Source of the DNA: Vibrio cyclitrophicus
Lineage (GTDB): Bacteria; Pseudomonadota; Gammaproteobacteria; Enterobacterales; Vibrionaceae
Reading direction: 5' to 3'
Length of the DNA stretch: 64,000 nt
NCBI RefSeq assembly: GCF_024347435.1
Contig: NZ_AP025481.1
Location: 1,364,001-1,428,000 of the forward strand
This document shows, in pieces, positions 43,748 to 53,412 of the stretch (position 1 is its first letter; every line of letters starts with the position of its first letter). The notes below the pieces were generated by a model that was not told the origin of the DNA, made no database searches, and saw only the letters and a program-made list of their open reading frames with translations. The position numbers and the translations under genes were made by a program.

Positions 43748-43782
43748 AAAGGCTCACACGTTAAACGGTGAGCCTTTTCTTT
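43748..43782. terminator. Bidirectional terminator after acr3
   Basis: The stem AAAGGCTCAC/GTGAGCCTTT (43748-43757 and 43768-43777), with T-rich sequence after it, lies between the convergent acr3 and LysR genes. Confidence 0.85.
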
Positions 43783-43799
43783 ATTCAGTTTCGTCCAGT

Positions 43800-44687
43800 T
43801 TACGTTTCGTCCAATAAGCCTTTCAGGGCCTGTTCAAGCCAAAGTAATGCAGGACCTTTCGAGCGTGTTTTAGACAAAACAAGATCAACGGGTGGCGACC
43901 ATGTTTTGTGATCGAATGAGACATTAATCTCTACTAAACGTTGCTTATCCAACTCCTCTTCGACAAGGTGTTTGGGTAAATAAGCCCAACCAATATCACT
44001 GCCGAGCACCACCTCTTTGATAACAATAAAGCTGTTTGACCACCATACCTTTCCGGCAATCAGCGGAAACTGATCCATCACCTTACCTTTGTCTCCCCTC
44101 AACATTAACTGACGATGCGGAAGTAAGTCAGAGAGTTTCGCAACACCTGTTTTTGCGAGCGCATGACTTGGGTGACACACAGCAATAAACGGTAAGTGAC
44201 CGATAAAACATGGCTCAGATCCGACGTCAAAAGCCAAGTTGGTAAACATTAATCCAATGTCAGCCCTCTCTTCGATAATCAACGGATTAACCTCTGTTGT
44301 GGTACACGCCACCAGTTCAACTTCAGTCGCAGGGAACTGTTTACTAAACTCACTTAGGATTTTAGATAGGTTCGGGACCAATAATGAATCATCTAATGCA
44401 ATTTTAATGAGTCCTTCTTCACCGCTCCCCATCGCATTAACCGTCACATTCAGGTCTTCAACCTGAAGCACGATTGCTTTGACCTGTTTAAATAACTGCT
44501 CGCCCGCTTTGGTTAGTGAGGGCTTTCGAGTCGAACGATCAAAAAGCTTAACATTAAAATCTATTTCAAGATTACTGATGCCTTGGCTCACCGCCGATTG
44601 CACTTTTCCAAGTTGGCGAGCACTTGCAGAAAATGACCCTAATTCAACGGCATACACAAACATTTTTAGCTGTTCAATGTTGTACAT
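43800..44687 (-). CDS. LysR-family transcriptional regulator
   Basis: The 295-residue protein has an N-terminal winged helix (MYNIEQLKMFVYAVELGSFSASARQLGKVQSAVSQGI). The effector domain has the usual three-part layout. The ATG at 44687 follows GGGAGA and replaces an upstream start that would add ten residues. It is divergent from the PACE exporter gene across 126 bp, the typical arrangement in which a LysR activator (such as AceR) controls PACE genes. Confidence 0.88.
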   Translation of the reverse strand: MYNIEQLKMFVYAVELGSFSASARQLGKVQSAVSQGISNLEIDFNVKLFDRSTRKPSLTKAGEQLFKQVKAIVLQVEDLNVTVNAMGSGEEGLIKIALDDSLLVPNLSKILSEFSKQFPATEVELVACTTTEVNPLIIEERADIGLMFTNLAFDVGSEPCFIGHLPFIAVCHPSHALAKTGVAKLSDLLPHRQLMLRGDKGKVMDQFPLIAGKVWWSNSFIVIKEVVLGSDIGWAYLPKHLVEEELDKQRLVEINVSFDHKTWSPPVDLVLSKTRSKGPALLWLEQALKGLLDET

Positions 44688-44813
44688 TCGGTATCTCCCA
44701 ACACTTACTATCACCATATTTGATGATAACTATCTTTATATTATCACTTAAATAGATATTATCTAAACAAGTCATTAGCTCATAGAGGCTAGAAAATATA
44801 AAGAGAGTAAAAG

Positions 44814-45245
44814 ATGTCACATAAAGAACGCATGTTACACATGGTGCTATTTGAATTAGCAGCTTTGATTTTGATGGCAGGGCTTGCAACTTACATAACT
44901 GGGGATGGCGCGGGGAAAATGGCAGGATTGGCACTCGCTATGTCTTTAATCGCAATGGCTTGGAACTATGTTTACAACTACGGCTACGACAAGGTATTCG
45001 GAGCAGACCGCAGTAAACGAACCAAGAAAACACGCGTACTACATGGACTAGGTTTCGAACTTGGCTTGATGACAGTAACTCTACCTGTCTTGATGTGGGT
45101 CCTGCAGCTCAATTTCTTAACTGTACTGATCATGGACATTGGCCTAGTGGTTTTCTTCGTGTTGTATGCAATTGGCTTTAACTGGGTGTATGACTCGGTT
45201 CGGGATTACTTTGTCGCTCAAGGAAAAGTCCGTGCACTAAGTTAA
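44814..45245 (+). CDS. PACE-family efflux transporter (AceI-like)
   Basis: The 143-residue protein has four membrane segments made of two repeated bacterial transmembrane pair domains. The paired motifs RMLHMVLFE and RVLHGLGFE, the repeat WNYVYNYGYDKVF, and the final FNWVYDSVRDYF define the PACE family. AceI of Acinetobacter exports chlorhexidine and short diamines. The length matches (about 144-150). The divergent LysR gene is the likely activator. Confidence 0.9.
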   Translation: MSHKERMLHMVLFELAALILMAGLATYITGDGAGKMAGLALAMSLIAMAWNYVYNYGYDKVFGADRSKRTKKTRVLHGLGFELGLMTVTLPVLMWVLQLNFLTVLIMDIGLVVFFVLYAIGFNWVYDSVRDYFVAQGKVRALS

Positions 45246-45295
45246 TCAACCATTCGATCGCTCATGCTTAGTTCTTGAATGCTCAAGTGATTAAC

Positions 45296-45344
45296 TGCTT
45301 AATGCTTAATGCTTAATGCTTAATGCTTAATGCTTAATGCTTAG
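45296..45344. repeat. Seven near-perfect copies of a 7-bp unit
   Basis: TGCTTAA is repeated six times exactly, followed by TGCTTAG, beginning 50 bp after the PACE gene stop and before its terminator. It is within the likely transcript. A related CATGCTTAG sits 22 bp upstream. Confidence 0.93.
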
Positions 45345-45364
45345 AAAAGAAAACCAAAAAAACG

Positions 45365-45395
45365 AACTACCAAACCACATCGGGTTTGGTAGTTT
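45365..45395 (+). terminator. Terminator after the PACE gene
   Basis: A perfect 12-bp stem (45365-45376 with 45383-45394) is followed by TTT. The remaining part of the 45246-45770 gap is the glpF promoter region and holds no gene. Confidence 0.8.
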
Positions 45396-45620
45396 ATTCA
45401 TTTAGACAATATCACCTTGTTTGTTAACGCTTTTCTAACATATTGAGAACGCTACAAAGTCCACAAAATTTCAGTTTAATAATCCACCATCCACGAAGTA
45501 CCGTCACAAATCCCAACAGAAGGCTCCTCGTACCAGTTGTGCATTCACTTACATACAGGTAGTTTTAGCGACCACGGAACATATCAATTCAAGCAATGAC
45601 GTTCATGCGAGCTTCTTTTT

Positions 45621-45636
45621 CGAACAAAAGTGTTCG
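45621..45636. promoter_or_regulatory. Palindrome in the glpF upstream region
   Basis: CGAACA-AAAG-TGTTCG is a perfect dyad 135 bp before glpF. The TGTTCG arms match the core of GlpR half-sites. Confidence 0.4.
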
Positions 45637-45691
45637 GATTAACATTTCAAGTGACTTTAATTAACAAATTTATGCTCAAACGCTCACTTTT

Positions 45692-45711
45692 AATGTTCGT
45701 TTGTTTTCGAG
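45692..45711 (+). promoter_or_regulatory. Candidate GlpR operator before glpF
   Basis: AATGTTCGTT fits the left half (WATKYTCGWW) of the E. coli GlpR site in all ten positions; the right half is poor. It lies about 60 bp before the glpF start. Confidence 0.45.
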
Positions 45712-45770
45712 TTCGCAAATATATGCACAATGCACGTGCTAGATAAGCAAAAACTAACAAGGACTCGAAC

Positions 45771-46622
45771 ATGACAACAAACAAACACCCTTCTTTATTC
45801 GGGCAATGCCTAGCCGAATTTATCGGTACAGGCTTGCTCATATTCTTTGGCGTTGGCTGTGTGGCGGCACTGGTATTAACTGGTGCAACATTCGGACAAT
45901 GGGAAGTCAGCATTATTTGGGGCTTCGGCGTAGCAATCGCCATTTACTGTACAGCTGGCGTTTCTGGCGCTCATATCAACCCTGCAGTGACTATTGCCTT
46001 AGCAATGTTCCACGGTTTTGATAAAGCGAAAGTTGTGCCTTACATCATTTCTCAGCTACTTGGTGCATTCTGCTCTGCGGCATTGGTTTACAGCCTGTAC
46101 AGTAACCTATTCACCGACTACGAAATTGCACATAACTTCGTACGTAGCAGCCAAGATGCACTATCAACAGCCGGTATTTTCTCAACATACCCACATGCTT
46201 CACTTTCTTTCTTTGGCGCTTTTGCTGTGGAATTTGTGATTACTGCTGTTTTGATGTTCGCTATTTTAGCGTTAGGCGATGAGAACAACGGCGCATCACG
46301 CGGCGCAATGAACCCTCTACTAATTGGTGTACTGATCGCGGTTATCGGTGGTTCTTTAGGTCCACTAACTGGTTTTGCAATGAACCCTGCTCGTGACTTT
46401 GGACCAAAACTGTTCGCTTACTTTGCAGGCTGGGATTTCGCACTAACAGGTGCTCGTGATATCCCTTACTTCATCGTACCAATCCTTGCTCCAATTGCTG
46501 GTGCCTGTTTTGGTGGTTGGTTATACCCACGAGTTATCGGTGCTTACCTGCCAATTGAAGGCCAAGGCTGCACCATTCCAAACCAATGTGATACAGAAGA
46601 AGCTGAACAAGCTCAAGCTTAA
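45771..46622 (+). CDS. glpF: Glycerol facilitator GlpF
   Basis: The 283-residue aquaglyceroporin has two NPA boxes, HINPAVTIALAM (70-72) and FAMNPARDFGP (205-207), with the Asp-Arg after the second box that marks glycerol channels. It lets glycerol diffuse across the inner membrane. It is followed by glpK at 59 bp, an operon as in E. coli. Confidence 0.96.
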   Translation: MTTNKHPSLFGQCLAEFIGTGLLIFFGVGCVAALVLTGATFGQWEVSIIWGFGVAIAIYCTAGVSGAHINPAVTIALAMFHGFDKAKVVPYIISQLLGAFCSAALVYSLYSNLFTDYEIAHNFVRSSQDALSTAGIFSTYPHASLSFFGAFAVEFVITAVLMFAILALGDENNGASRGAMNPLLIGVLIAVIGGSLGPLTGFAMNPARDFGPKLFAYFAGWDFALTGARDIPYFIVPILAPIAGACFGGWLYPRVIGAYLPIEGQGCTIPNQCDTEEAEQAQA

Positions 46623-46681
46623 TCCCTAAGCGCCCCTACATTTACTAAAATATAAATAACAAGACAAAAAGGATTTTTACC

Positions 46682-48208
46682 ATGACCGAGCAAAAATACA
46701 TTGTTGCCCTAGACCAAGGCACCACAAGTTCTCGCGCTGTAATCCTCGATCACGATGCAAACATCGTTAGCTCTTCTCAAAGAGAATTCACTCAGATTTA
46801 CCCGAAAGCGGGTTGGGTTGAACACGATCCAATGGAAATCTGGGCAACTCAAAGCTCTACATTGGTTGAAGCACTTGCTAAAGCCGGCATCCGCAGCGAT
46901 GAGCTAGCGGGTATTGGTATCACTAACCAACGTGAAACCACCATTGTTTGGAACAAAGAAACAGGCAAACCGGTTTATAACGCAATCGTATGGCAGTGTC
47001 GCCGTACAGCAGACATCTGTGAAGACCTAAAAGCGCGTGGCTTAGAAGACTACGTACGTGACAATACTGGCTTAGTCCTTGACCCGTATTTCTCAGGTAC
47101 AAAAGTAAAATGGATTCTAGACAACGTTGAAGGCGCTCGCGAAGACGCTGAAGCTGGCAAACTACTGTTTGGTACGGTTGATACTTGGTTGGTTTGGAAG
47201 ATGACTCAAGGACGTGTTCACGTTACGGATTACACCAATGCGTCACGTACTATGTTATTTAACATCAACGACCTATGCTGGGATAACAAACTGCTAGACG
47301 AAATGGGTATTCCAGCGTCAATGATGCCTGAAGTAAAACGTTCTTCAGAAGTTTACGGCCAAACGAACCTTGGTGGTAAAGGTGGTACTCGTATTCCAAT
47401 CGCAGGTATTGCAGGCGACCAACAAGCCGCTCTTTACGGTCAAATGTGTGTAGAAGCAGGCCAAGCTAAGAACACTTACGGCACAGGTTGTTTCCTTCTA
47501 ATGAACACCGGCCAAGAGAAAGTCACATCTAAGAACGGCCTGTTAACAACACTAGCATGTGGCCCTAACGGCGAACCAGCTTACGCACTTGAAGGTGCGG
47601 TATTTATGGGCGGCGCATCAATCCAATGGCTACGTGATGAAATGAAGCTACTGGCTGGCGCAGAAGATTCTGAGTACTTTGCAACGAAAGTAGACTCGTC
47701 AAATGGTGTGTATGTTGTTCCTGCCTTTACTGGTCTTGGCGCGCCATACTGGGACGCTTATGCTCGTGGTACGATTGTTGGCCTGACTCGTGGTGTGAAC
47801 TCGAACCACATCATTCGTGCAACGCTGGAAGGCATTGCTTACCAAACTCGCGACGTATTAGACGCAATGCAAGCTGACTCTGGTATTAAGCTAGCCAACC
47901 TACGTGTTGATGGGGGCGCAGTAGCAAACAACTTCCTAATGCAATTCCAATCAGACGTATTGGATACTGAAGTTCACCGTCCTGAAGTAACAGAAGTAAC
48001 GGCATTGGGTGCTGCTTACCTTGCGGGCCTAGCGGTTGGTTTCTGGGGCAGTATTGATGAGCTTCAAGATAAAGCCGTACTAAACCGTACGTTTATGCCA
48101 CATCACGATGAAGAAAAACGCAACCGCCGTTACAAAGGTTGGAAACGCGCAATCAAGTGTGCGCAAGTTTGGTCTGAGCTTCACAATGAAGACGAAGGTC
48201 AAGACTAG
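46682..48208 (+). CDS. glpK: Glycerol kinase GlpK
   Basis: The 508-residue FGGY-family kinase carries the ATP/phosphate loop [11 protein letters not shown] (10-20), [23 protein letters not shown] and [13 protein letters not shown]. It phosphorylates glycerol to sn-glycerol 3-phosphate, trapping it in the cell. E. coli GlpK has 502 residues. AAAGGA precedes the ATG, and a terminator follows. Confidence 0.97.
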   Translation: MTEQKYIVALDQGTTSSRAVILDHDANIVSSSQREFTQIYPKAGWVEHDPMEIWATQSSTLVEALAKAGIRSDELAGIGITNQRETTIVWNKETGKPVYNAIVWQCRRTADICEDLKARGLEDYVRDNTGLVLDPYFSGTKVKWILDNVEGAREDAEAGKLLFGTVDTWLVWKMTQGRVHVTDYTNASRTMLFNINDLCWDNKLLDEMGIPASMMPEVKRSSEVYGQTNLGGKGGTRIPIAGIAGDQQAALYGQMCVEAGQAKNTYGTGCFLLMNTGQEKVTSKNGLLTTLACGPNGEPAYALEGAVFMGGASIQWLRDEMKLLAGAEDSEYFATKVDSSNGVYVVPAFTGLGAPYWDAYARGTIVGLTRGVNSNHIIRATLEGIAYQTRDVLDAMQADSGIKLANLRVDGGAVANNFLMQFQSDVLDTEVHRPEVTEVTALGAAYLAGLAVGFWGSIDELQDKAVLNRTFMPHHDEEKRNRRYKGWKRAIKCAQVWSELHNEDEGQD

Positions 48209-48290
48209 TCCAAATGCCCAGACTAAAACTAAGATACGAATAAACGTACCCAACTAAACCGGTTATTCGATTCTCAGTAAACGAAACCAA

Positions 48291-48317
48291 AAAGAGCACA
48301 ATCTTGTGCTCTTTTTT
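48291..48317 (+). terminator. Terminator after glpK
   Basis: The stem AAAGAGCACA/TGTGCTCTTT (48291-48300 and 48305-48314) continues into a T-run. Confidence 0.9.
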
Positions 48318-48484
48318 GCGTTTCAGTGGTTATTTCTACATTTTGAGCTTCGTTTTTGCGGTTTAGACATGATTCCTTACCATCATTACTTCTCTCTGAG
48401 TATCAATTCGAGCACAATAGCGCGAGGTGATATTTAGAATTAAGTGCGCTAAAACACAGCAGCGTGCAGGGAGTGGTAAGTAAA

Positions 48485-49270
48485 GTGAAGCAAATACCAA
48501 GACACCAGCAGATAGTCGACCTGGTTAAAACACAAGGGTATGTGAGTACCGAAGAGTTGGTAGAGAAGTTTGATGTAAGTCCTCAAACCATCAGACGTGA
48601 CCTAAATGAGCTCGCTGACAGCAACAAAATTCGTCGCTATCATGGCGGTGCAACCATTCCTTTAAGCTCAGAAAACACCTCTTACAACACGCGTAAAGCA
48701 CTTAACTTTAACGAAAAAGACGTAATTGCGGATGAATTGGTTAAGCACATTCCAGATGGCGCAACTCTATTCGTCGATATCGGAACTACACCAGAATCCG
48801 TTGCCCGAGCACTTAACAAAAACCACAAACAGTTACGAGTCGTGACCAACAACATCAATGTAGCAAGTATCCTTCTGCCGAACCCTGAGATTAAGGTTAT
48901 CTTGGCGGGCGGCGAAGTACGAAACCGCGATGGTGGTATTGTCGGTGAAGCGACACTCGATTTTGTAAAGCAGTTCCGTCTCGACTTCGGTATCTTGGGC
49001 ATCAGCGGCATCGACTTTGATGGTTCACTGCTTGACTTTGATTATCATGAAGTTCGCGTAAAACAAGCGATTATCGATAATAGCCGCAGTATTTTCTTAG
49101 CGGTCGATCACAGTAAATTTGGCCGTAACGCGATGGTTAAGCTTGGTAACATATCTCAAGCGCACATGGTATTTACCAACAAGCAACCACCAGAAGAGAT
49201 TCTCAACATCCTTAAAGATTCTGCAATACCATTAGAAGTGATCGATACCGCTCGTCCTATGAGCGTATAA
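48485..49270 (+). CDS. glpR: Glycerol-3-phosphate regulon repressor GlpR
   Basis: The 261-residue DeoR-family repressor starts KQIPRHQQIVDLVKTQGYV after its initiator, aligning with the E. coli GlpR N-terminus. The recognition helix region FDVSPQTIRRDLNELA follows, then the ligand domain with VDIGTTPESVARAL. The GTG at 48485 is chosen because it matches the family start; upstream GTG codons in frame are possible. It lies between glpFK and glpD, all on one strand, and should repress them until glycerol 3-phosphate binds. Confidence 0.93.
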   Translation: MKQIPRHQQIVDLVKTQGYVSTEELVEKFDVSPQTIRRDLNELADSNKIRRYHGGATIPLSSENTSYNTRKALNFNEKDVIADELVKHIPDGATLFVDIGTTPESVARALNKNHKQLRVVTNNINVASILLPNPEIKVILAGGEVRNRDGGIVGEATLDFVKQFRLDFGILGISGIDFDGSLLDFDYHEVRVKQAIIDNSRSIFLAVDHSKFGRNAMVKLGNISQAHMVFTNKQPPEEILNILKDSAIPLEVIDTARPMSV

Positions 49271-49391
49271 ATCAAAAAATAACTCAGTGACGCCACTTTC
49301 TTAAATGAATCACGATTCTTTATAGAAAAGTTAATAAAGTAAAACTTGCTCGTTGTCACTGTCGCTTCTATGCTCGAATTAGACTTATTTG

Positions 49392-49422
49392 AACCTCTGC
49401 TTTCATAAGCAGAGGTTTTTTT
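49392..49422 (+). terminator. Terminator after glpR
   Basis: A perfect 11-bp stem (49392-49402 with 49407-49417) with a TCAT loop is followed by seven T. Confidence 0.92.
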
Positions 49423-49448
49423 ATGCACAAATCACATAAAACGCTCAT

Positions 49449-49517
49449 AAACGAAAATAATAAATGACCGCAAACGAAAGTTAATATAGGATTCAATTAT
49501 GTTCTAAAATGCTCGTT
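49449..49517. promoter_or_regulatory. Candidate GlpR operator region before glpD
   Basis: AAACGAAA occurs at 49449-49456 and 49472-49479, and AATGCTCGTT at 49508-49517 matches the left GlpR half-site WATKYTCGWW in all ten positions. Only half-sites are visible, so the exact operator is uncertain. Confidence 0.4.
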
Positions 49518-49539
49518 CGCTCAGAAAGAGGTCAAAATC

Positions 49540-51099
49540 ATGAGTGCTCAACAAAATAATTCAAAAAATAGTACATCTTCCACTTTAGACTTGATCGTGA
49601 TCGGCGGCGGCATCAATGGTGCGGGCATCGCGGCAGATGCGGCAGGTCGAGGTCTTAACGTTGGTTTATACGAGGCGAATGATTTTGCTTCTGCTACGTC
49701 ATCGGCGAGCTCAAAGCTAATTCACGGTGGCTTGCGTTACCTTGAACATTACGAGTTTCGTTTGGTTTCGGAAGCACTTGCTGAGCGTGAAGTTCTGCTA
49801 AGAAAAGCACCTCACGTTGCACAACCAATGCGCTTCCGTTTACCTCATCGACCATTTTTGCGCCCAGCTTGGATGATTCGCTGTGGCCTATTCCTTTACG
49901 ATAACTTGGGTAAACGCACCACGCTTCCAGGAAGTAAGACAGTCAACTTAGCAAAATCAGGTCTATTGAAACCAGAAATGAAGACGGGCTTCGAATACTC
50001 AGATTGTTGGGTTGATGATGCGCGTATGGTATTGCTCAACGTTCTAGCGGCTAAAGAGAATAACGCAGAAGTGCGTAACTATTGCCGAGTTGAAAAAGCG
50101 CATCGTGAAGGTGGAATCTGGCATGTAACGATCCACGACGTAATGACGGATCAACGTTTCGAGCGCAAAGCGAAAGCGCTAGTGAACGCTGCCGGCCCTT
50201 GGGTTAAGCAATTCTTTGATGACGGGCTAAAACAGGCTTCTCCTCGAAATATTCGTTTGATTAAAGGCTCGCACATTGTCGTGCCACGCATTCATGACGA
50301 ACCACAAGCCTACATTCTGCAGAACAAAGATAATCGCATTGTGTTTATGATCCCTTACCTAGATAAGTTCTCGATCATTGGCACTACCGATCTTGAGTAC
50401 AAAGGCGACCCACGTAAAGTAGAGATTAACGATGAAGAAGTGGATTACCTAATTGATATTGTTAACCAGCACTTCGTACAACAGTTAGCGCGTGAAGATG
50501 TAGTTTGGACTTACAGTGGCGTAAGACCGCTTTGTGATGATGAATCGGATTCACCACAAGCGATCACTCGTGACTACACACTGGAATTAGATGCCGAGCT
50601 AGACCAAGCGCCACTACTTTCGATCTTCGGCGGCAAACTAACCACCTACCGTAAGCTAGGTGAAGCGGCGCTTAAGAAACTCAACCCTTACCTAACCAAC
50701 ATGGGCGCTCCGTGGACGGCTAACGATACCCTGCCAGGTGGTAACTTCAGCTGCAGCAGAGAACAGCTCGCTAAGATGATCCACACCAAGTACCCTTGGA
50801 TATCAGAAGCACTGTTACTACGTTATGTGACTCAATTTGGTACTTACACTTGGAAGCTGCTGGAAGGTGCAACGAGCGAAGCTGATCTTGGTATCCAATT
50901 CTCAAGCGAAGCACACGGCGTTTATCAAGCTGAGATAGATTACTTGATCAATGAAGAGATGGCACTAACAGACGAAGACATTTTATGGCGCAGAACCAAG
51001 CTTGGTCTGTACTTAAGTGAAACAGAGCAGCATGCAGTTTCTAGCTACTTAAAAGAGAATCTTGAAAGCACTGTGGTGAACTTTTCTCAAGTCGGTTAG
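49540..51099 (+). CDS. glpD: Aerobic glycerol-3-phosphate dehydrogenase GlpD
   Basis: The 519-residue FAD enzyme has the dinucleotide motif DLIVIGGGINGAGIAADAAG (17-36), ASSKLIHGGLRYLE and the C-terminal GlpD domain. It is peripheral at the inner membrane, oxidises sn-glycerol 3-phosphate to dihydroxyacetone phosphate and passes electrons to the quinone pool. It completes the glycerol route of this block and has its own promoter region and terminator. Confidence 0.96.
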   Translation: MSAQQNNSKNSTSSTLDLIVIGGGINGAGIAADAAGRGLNVGLYEANDFASATSSASSKLIHGGLRYLEHYEFRLVSEALAEREVLLRKAPHVAQPMRFRLPHRPFLRPAWMIRCGLFLYDNLGKRTTLPGSKTVNLAKSGLLKPEMKTGFEYSDCWVDDARMVLLNVLAAKENNAEVRNYCRVEKAHREGGIWHVTIHDVMTDQRFERKAKALVNAAGPWVKQFFDDGLKQASPRNIRLIKGSHIVVPRIHDEPQAYILQNKDNRIVFMIPYLDKFSIIGTTDLEYKGDPRKVEINDEEVDYLIDIVNQHFVQQLAREDVVWTYSGVRPLCDDESDSPQAITRDYTLELDAELDQAPLLSIFGGKLTTYRKLGEAALKKLNPYLTNMGAPWTANDTLPGGNFSCSREQLAKMIHTKYPWISEALLLRYVTQFGTYTWKLLEGATSEADLGIQFSSEAHGVYQAEIDYLINEEMALTDEDILWRRTKLGLYLSETEQHAVSSYLKENLESTVVNFSQVG

Positions 51100-51141
51100 T
51101 TCTTCTAGCAAAACCATCTGCTCCTGAATATAAATAATGAC

Positions 51142-51174
51142 AAAGCTTAGCGCTCCCCACGCTAAGCTTTTTTA
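51142..51174 (+). terminator. Terminator after glpD
   Basis: The stem AAAGCTTAGCG/CGCTAAGCTTT (51142-51152 and 51160-51170) is followed by T-rich sequence. Confidence 0.9.
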
Positions 51175-51402
51175 TTGTCTACTATTCCGATCTAAGAGCT
51201 CGATCAGATAAACCTCTCGATTGATCGTCTCCTTCACACTGACTGAGGCTTTGTTCATTCCCCTATTTTCAATAAAAACTAAATAGTGTTTTATTAATCT
51301 GCTGGATTATCAACTTTACAAAAGGTTGTTATTCTTTATCTCAACGAAACAACACATTCAAAAACGCTCGCGATGTCAGCGCTTTAATAAGGAATCTATT
51401 CC

Positions 51403-52212
51403 ATGCAAAAAGTTATCCTGATCACTGGCTCTACTGATGGTATCGGCTTCGAAACTGCAAAAGTACTCGTTCAACAAGGCCACCACGTTTTATTGCATGG
51501 ACGTAACCCAAGCAAACTCAAAAACGTTGAGCAACAGCTTGTGACGCTCTCGACTGAAGCGAAAATTCAAAGCTACGTAGCAGACTTATCGGTTCTGGCG
51601 GAGGTCGATACGTTGGCCGACGAAGTGATTGCTGAGCACGATAAGATTGATGTACTGATTAACAACGCTGGCGTGTTCAACACTCCGAACCCAATAACTA
51701 AAGACGGGTTAGATGTTCGTTTTGCAGTGAATACGGTTTCGCCTTATCACCTAACCAAACGTCTATTGCCATTGCTCGGTTCATCTAGCCGAGTGGTGAA
51801 CCTATCTTCAGCGGCACAAGCGGCAGTAAGTATTGAAGCTCTCGAAGGGAAAAAAACGCTTTCTGATGGTGATGCTTACGCACAAAGCAAACTGGCGATC
51901 ACCATGTGGACTCGTAAAATGGCAAAAGAATTAGGTTCAACAGGGCCGATGGTTGTTGCAGTAAACCCGGCTTCCTTACTAGGCAGCAAGATGGTGAAAG
52001 ATGCGTACGGCATTGCAGGCGGCGACCTAAGCATTGGCTCTGATATTCTAGTTCGCGCCTCATTGTCTGACGAGTTCGCACAAGCTGGCGGTCAATACTT
52101 CGATAACGACAACAATACCTTTGCTAACCCACACCCAGATGCAATTTATGGTGATAAATCACAGCAAGTTGTCGCTAAAATTGATGAGATCATCGCGGCT
52201 ACGCTTTCTTAA
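51403..52212 (+). CDS. Short-chain dehydrogenase/reductase
   Basis: The 269-residue protein has a classical SDR-like N-terminal TGSTDGIGFETAKVL cofactor motif (8-22) and the NNAGVF motif. The catalytic Ser is in NLSSAAQ and the Tyr/Lys in YAQSKLAI (YxxxK). NADP(H) use is likely from the RN residues in LHGRNPSK. Substrate unknown. It resembles retinol-dehydrogenase-like SDRs. It is a single-gene unit between terminators. Confidence 0.88.
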   Translation: MQKVILITGSTDGIGFETAKVLVQQGHHVLLHGRNPSKLKNVEQQLVTLSTEAKIQSYVADLSVLAEVDTLADEVIAEHDKIDVLINNAGVFNTPNPITKDGLDVRFAVNTVSPYHLTKRLLPLLGSSSRVVNLSSAAQAAVSIEALEGKKTLSDGDAYAQSKLAITMWTRKMAKELGSTGPMVVAVNPASLLGSKMVKDAYGIAGGDLSIGSDILVRASLSDEFAQAGGQYFDNDNNTFANPHPDAIYGDKSQQVVAKIDEIIAATLS

Positions 52213-52248
52213 TGACAGCTACGCTCAATTGATTTTCTGATTCTAAGC

Positions 52249-52297
52249 AAAAAGCCCTGTTTTTCTAATGCATTAGTTTAGAAACACAGGGCTTTTT
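52249..52297. terminator. Bidirectional terminator
   Basis: A long hairpin (AAAAAGCCCTGT arm 52249-52260 with ACAGGGCTTTTT arm 52286-52297, and inner complementary TTTCTAA/TTAGAAA) lies between the convergent SDR and LysR genes. Confidence 0.9.
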
Positions 52298-52315
52298 CTC
52301 TAAATCTATCTGACT

Positions 52316-53212
52316 CTACTTTTGTTCCCAATATGGCGGGTTACCATAATACTCAGAGAAATAATCAATGAAGGCTCTCACCTTTGGTGCAATCAACCTT
52401 GAACTTGGGTACACCGCCCAAATCGCAGGTTCTGACGTTAAAGAGTAGTCTTCCAATATTTTAATCAATTGACCGTTTTTCAGTTGCTCATACGCACACC
52501 AATTTGATGTCACCGTGATACCCAACCCACCAATAGCAGCATCACGCAGCGCTTCTCCATTATCAGCCCTGAGCGATCCAGATGCCTTAATCGTTTTAGG
52601 CCCGTTTTCGGTATTGAAGGTCCAGTTTTCTAAGCCAATCAAACTAATACACTGGTGGTCATTAAGATCTTGAGGCTTGGCAGGATTGCCGTATTTGATT
52701 AGATAATCTGGCGATGCGCACACAACACGTTTGTCTCTTGCGAGCTTTCGAGCAATGAGTGTCGAATCTTTCAGTTCAGAGATGCGAATCGCGATATCGA
52801 AACCACCTTCCACAAGATCGACCATGGAGTCTGACAGTCTCAAATCGACTTTTAGACCAGGGTAACGATCGAGAAATCCAGGCAATGCAGGAACAAGATG
52901 CAAACGCCCAAAAGACGCAGAGGCCGTAACGCGCAATGTTCCGATTGGTGAATCACAGCCCACACCGACTGCCGACTTGGCAGCATCAACACTCGATAAC
53001 ACCTCTTCAGCGTGAGGTAAAAACGCTTCACCTTCTTCTGTTAAAGACACCTTACGAGTCGTTCGGTGTACCAGGCGAACACCTAAATTATCTTCAAGTT
53101 TACTGATGTGCGAACTAGCAACCGCAGGAGACAAACCAAGCTCCTGGCCAGCCATACTGATGTTATGTGTGGAAGCTAAACGAACAAATAACTTAAGGTG
53201 TTCAATATTCAT
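52316..53212 (-). CDS. LysR-family transcriptional regulator
   Basis: The 298-residue protein has an N-terminal winged helix (MNIEHLKLFVRLASTHNISMAGQELGLSPAVASSHISKLE) and an effector domain of the CrgA-like group. It is convergent with the SDR gene; no divergent target lies beyond it. The regulated gene is unknown. Confidence 0.87.
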   Translation of the reverse strand: MNIEHLKLFVRLASTHNISMAGQELGLSPAVASSHISKLEDNLGVRLVHRTTRKVSLTEEGEAFLPHAEEVLSSVDAAKSAVGVGCDSPIGTLRVTASASFGRLHLVPALPGFLDRYPGLKVDLRLSDSMVDLVEGGFDIAIRISELKDSTLIARKLARDKRVVCASPDYLIKYGNPAKPQDLNDHQCISLIGLENWTFNTENGPKTIKASGSLRADNGEALRDAAIGGLGITVTSNWCAYEQLKNGQLIKILEDYSLTSEPAIWAVYPSSRLIAPKVRAFIDYFSEYYGNPPYWEQK

Positions 53213-53322
53213 ACGATTACCAATAAAATCTTAAAAATCCTTTGTTAATAGACCACATTACTTGCCAAAAACATAGCAATGTAATACTTATGAACGTTTC
53301 ATTTTGGCCATATTATTGAACT

Positions 53323-53344
53323 AAAAAAACTCCCGAAGGAGTTT
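53323..53344 (-). terminator. Terminator after the DUF465 gene
   Basis: The stem AAACTCC/GGAGTTT (53327-53333 and 53338-53344) with a CGAA loop has a T-run on the reverse strand (A-run 53323-53329 on the plus strand). Confidence 0.8.
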
Positions 53345-53380
53345 AACAATTTTAAAACGATGTTATCTCGATCAACTAAG

Positions 53381-53412
53381 CTACTAAGCTACTAAGCTAC
53401 TAAGCTACTAAG
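53381..53412. repeat. CTACTAAG tandem repeat at the DUF465 stop codon
   Basis: Four exact copies of an 8-bp unit, plus a partial copy at 53374-53380, cover the stop codon and last codons of the DUF465 gene on the reverse strand. Copy-number change could alter the last residues or shift the stop. Confidence 0.92.
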
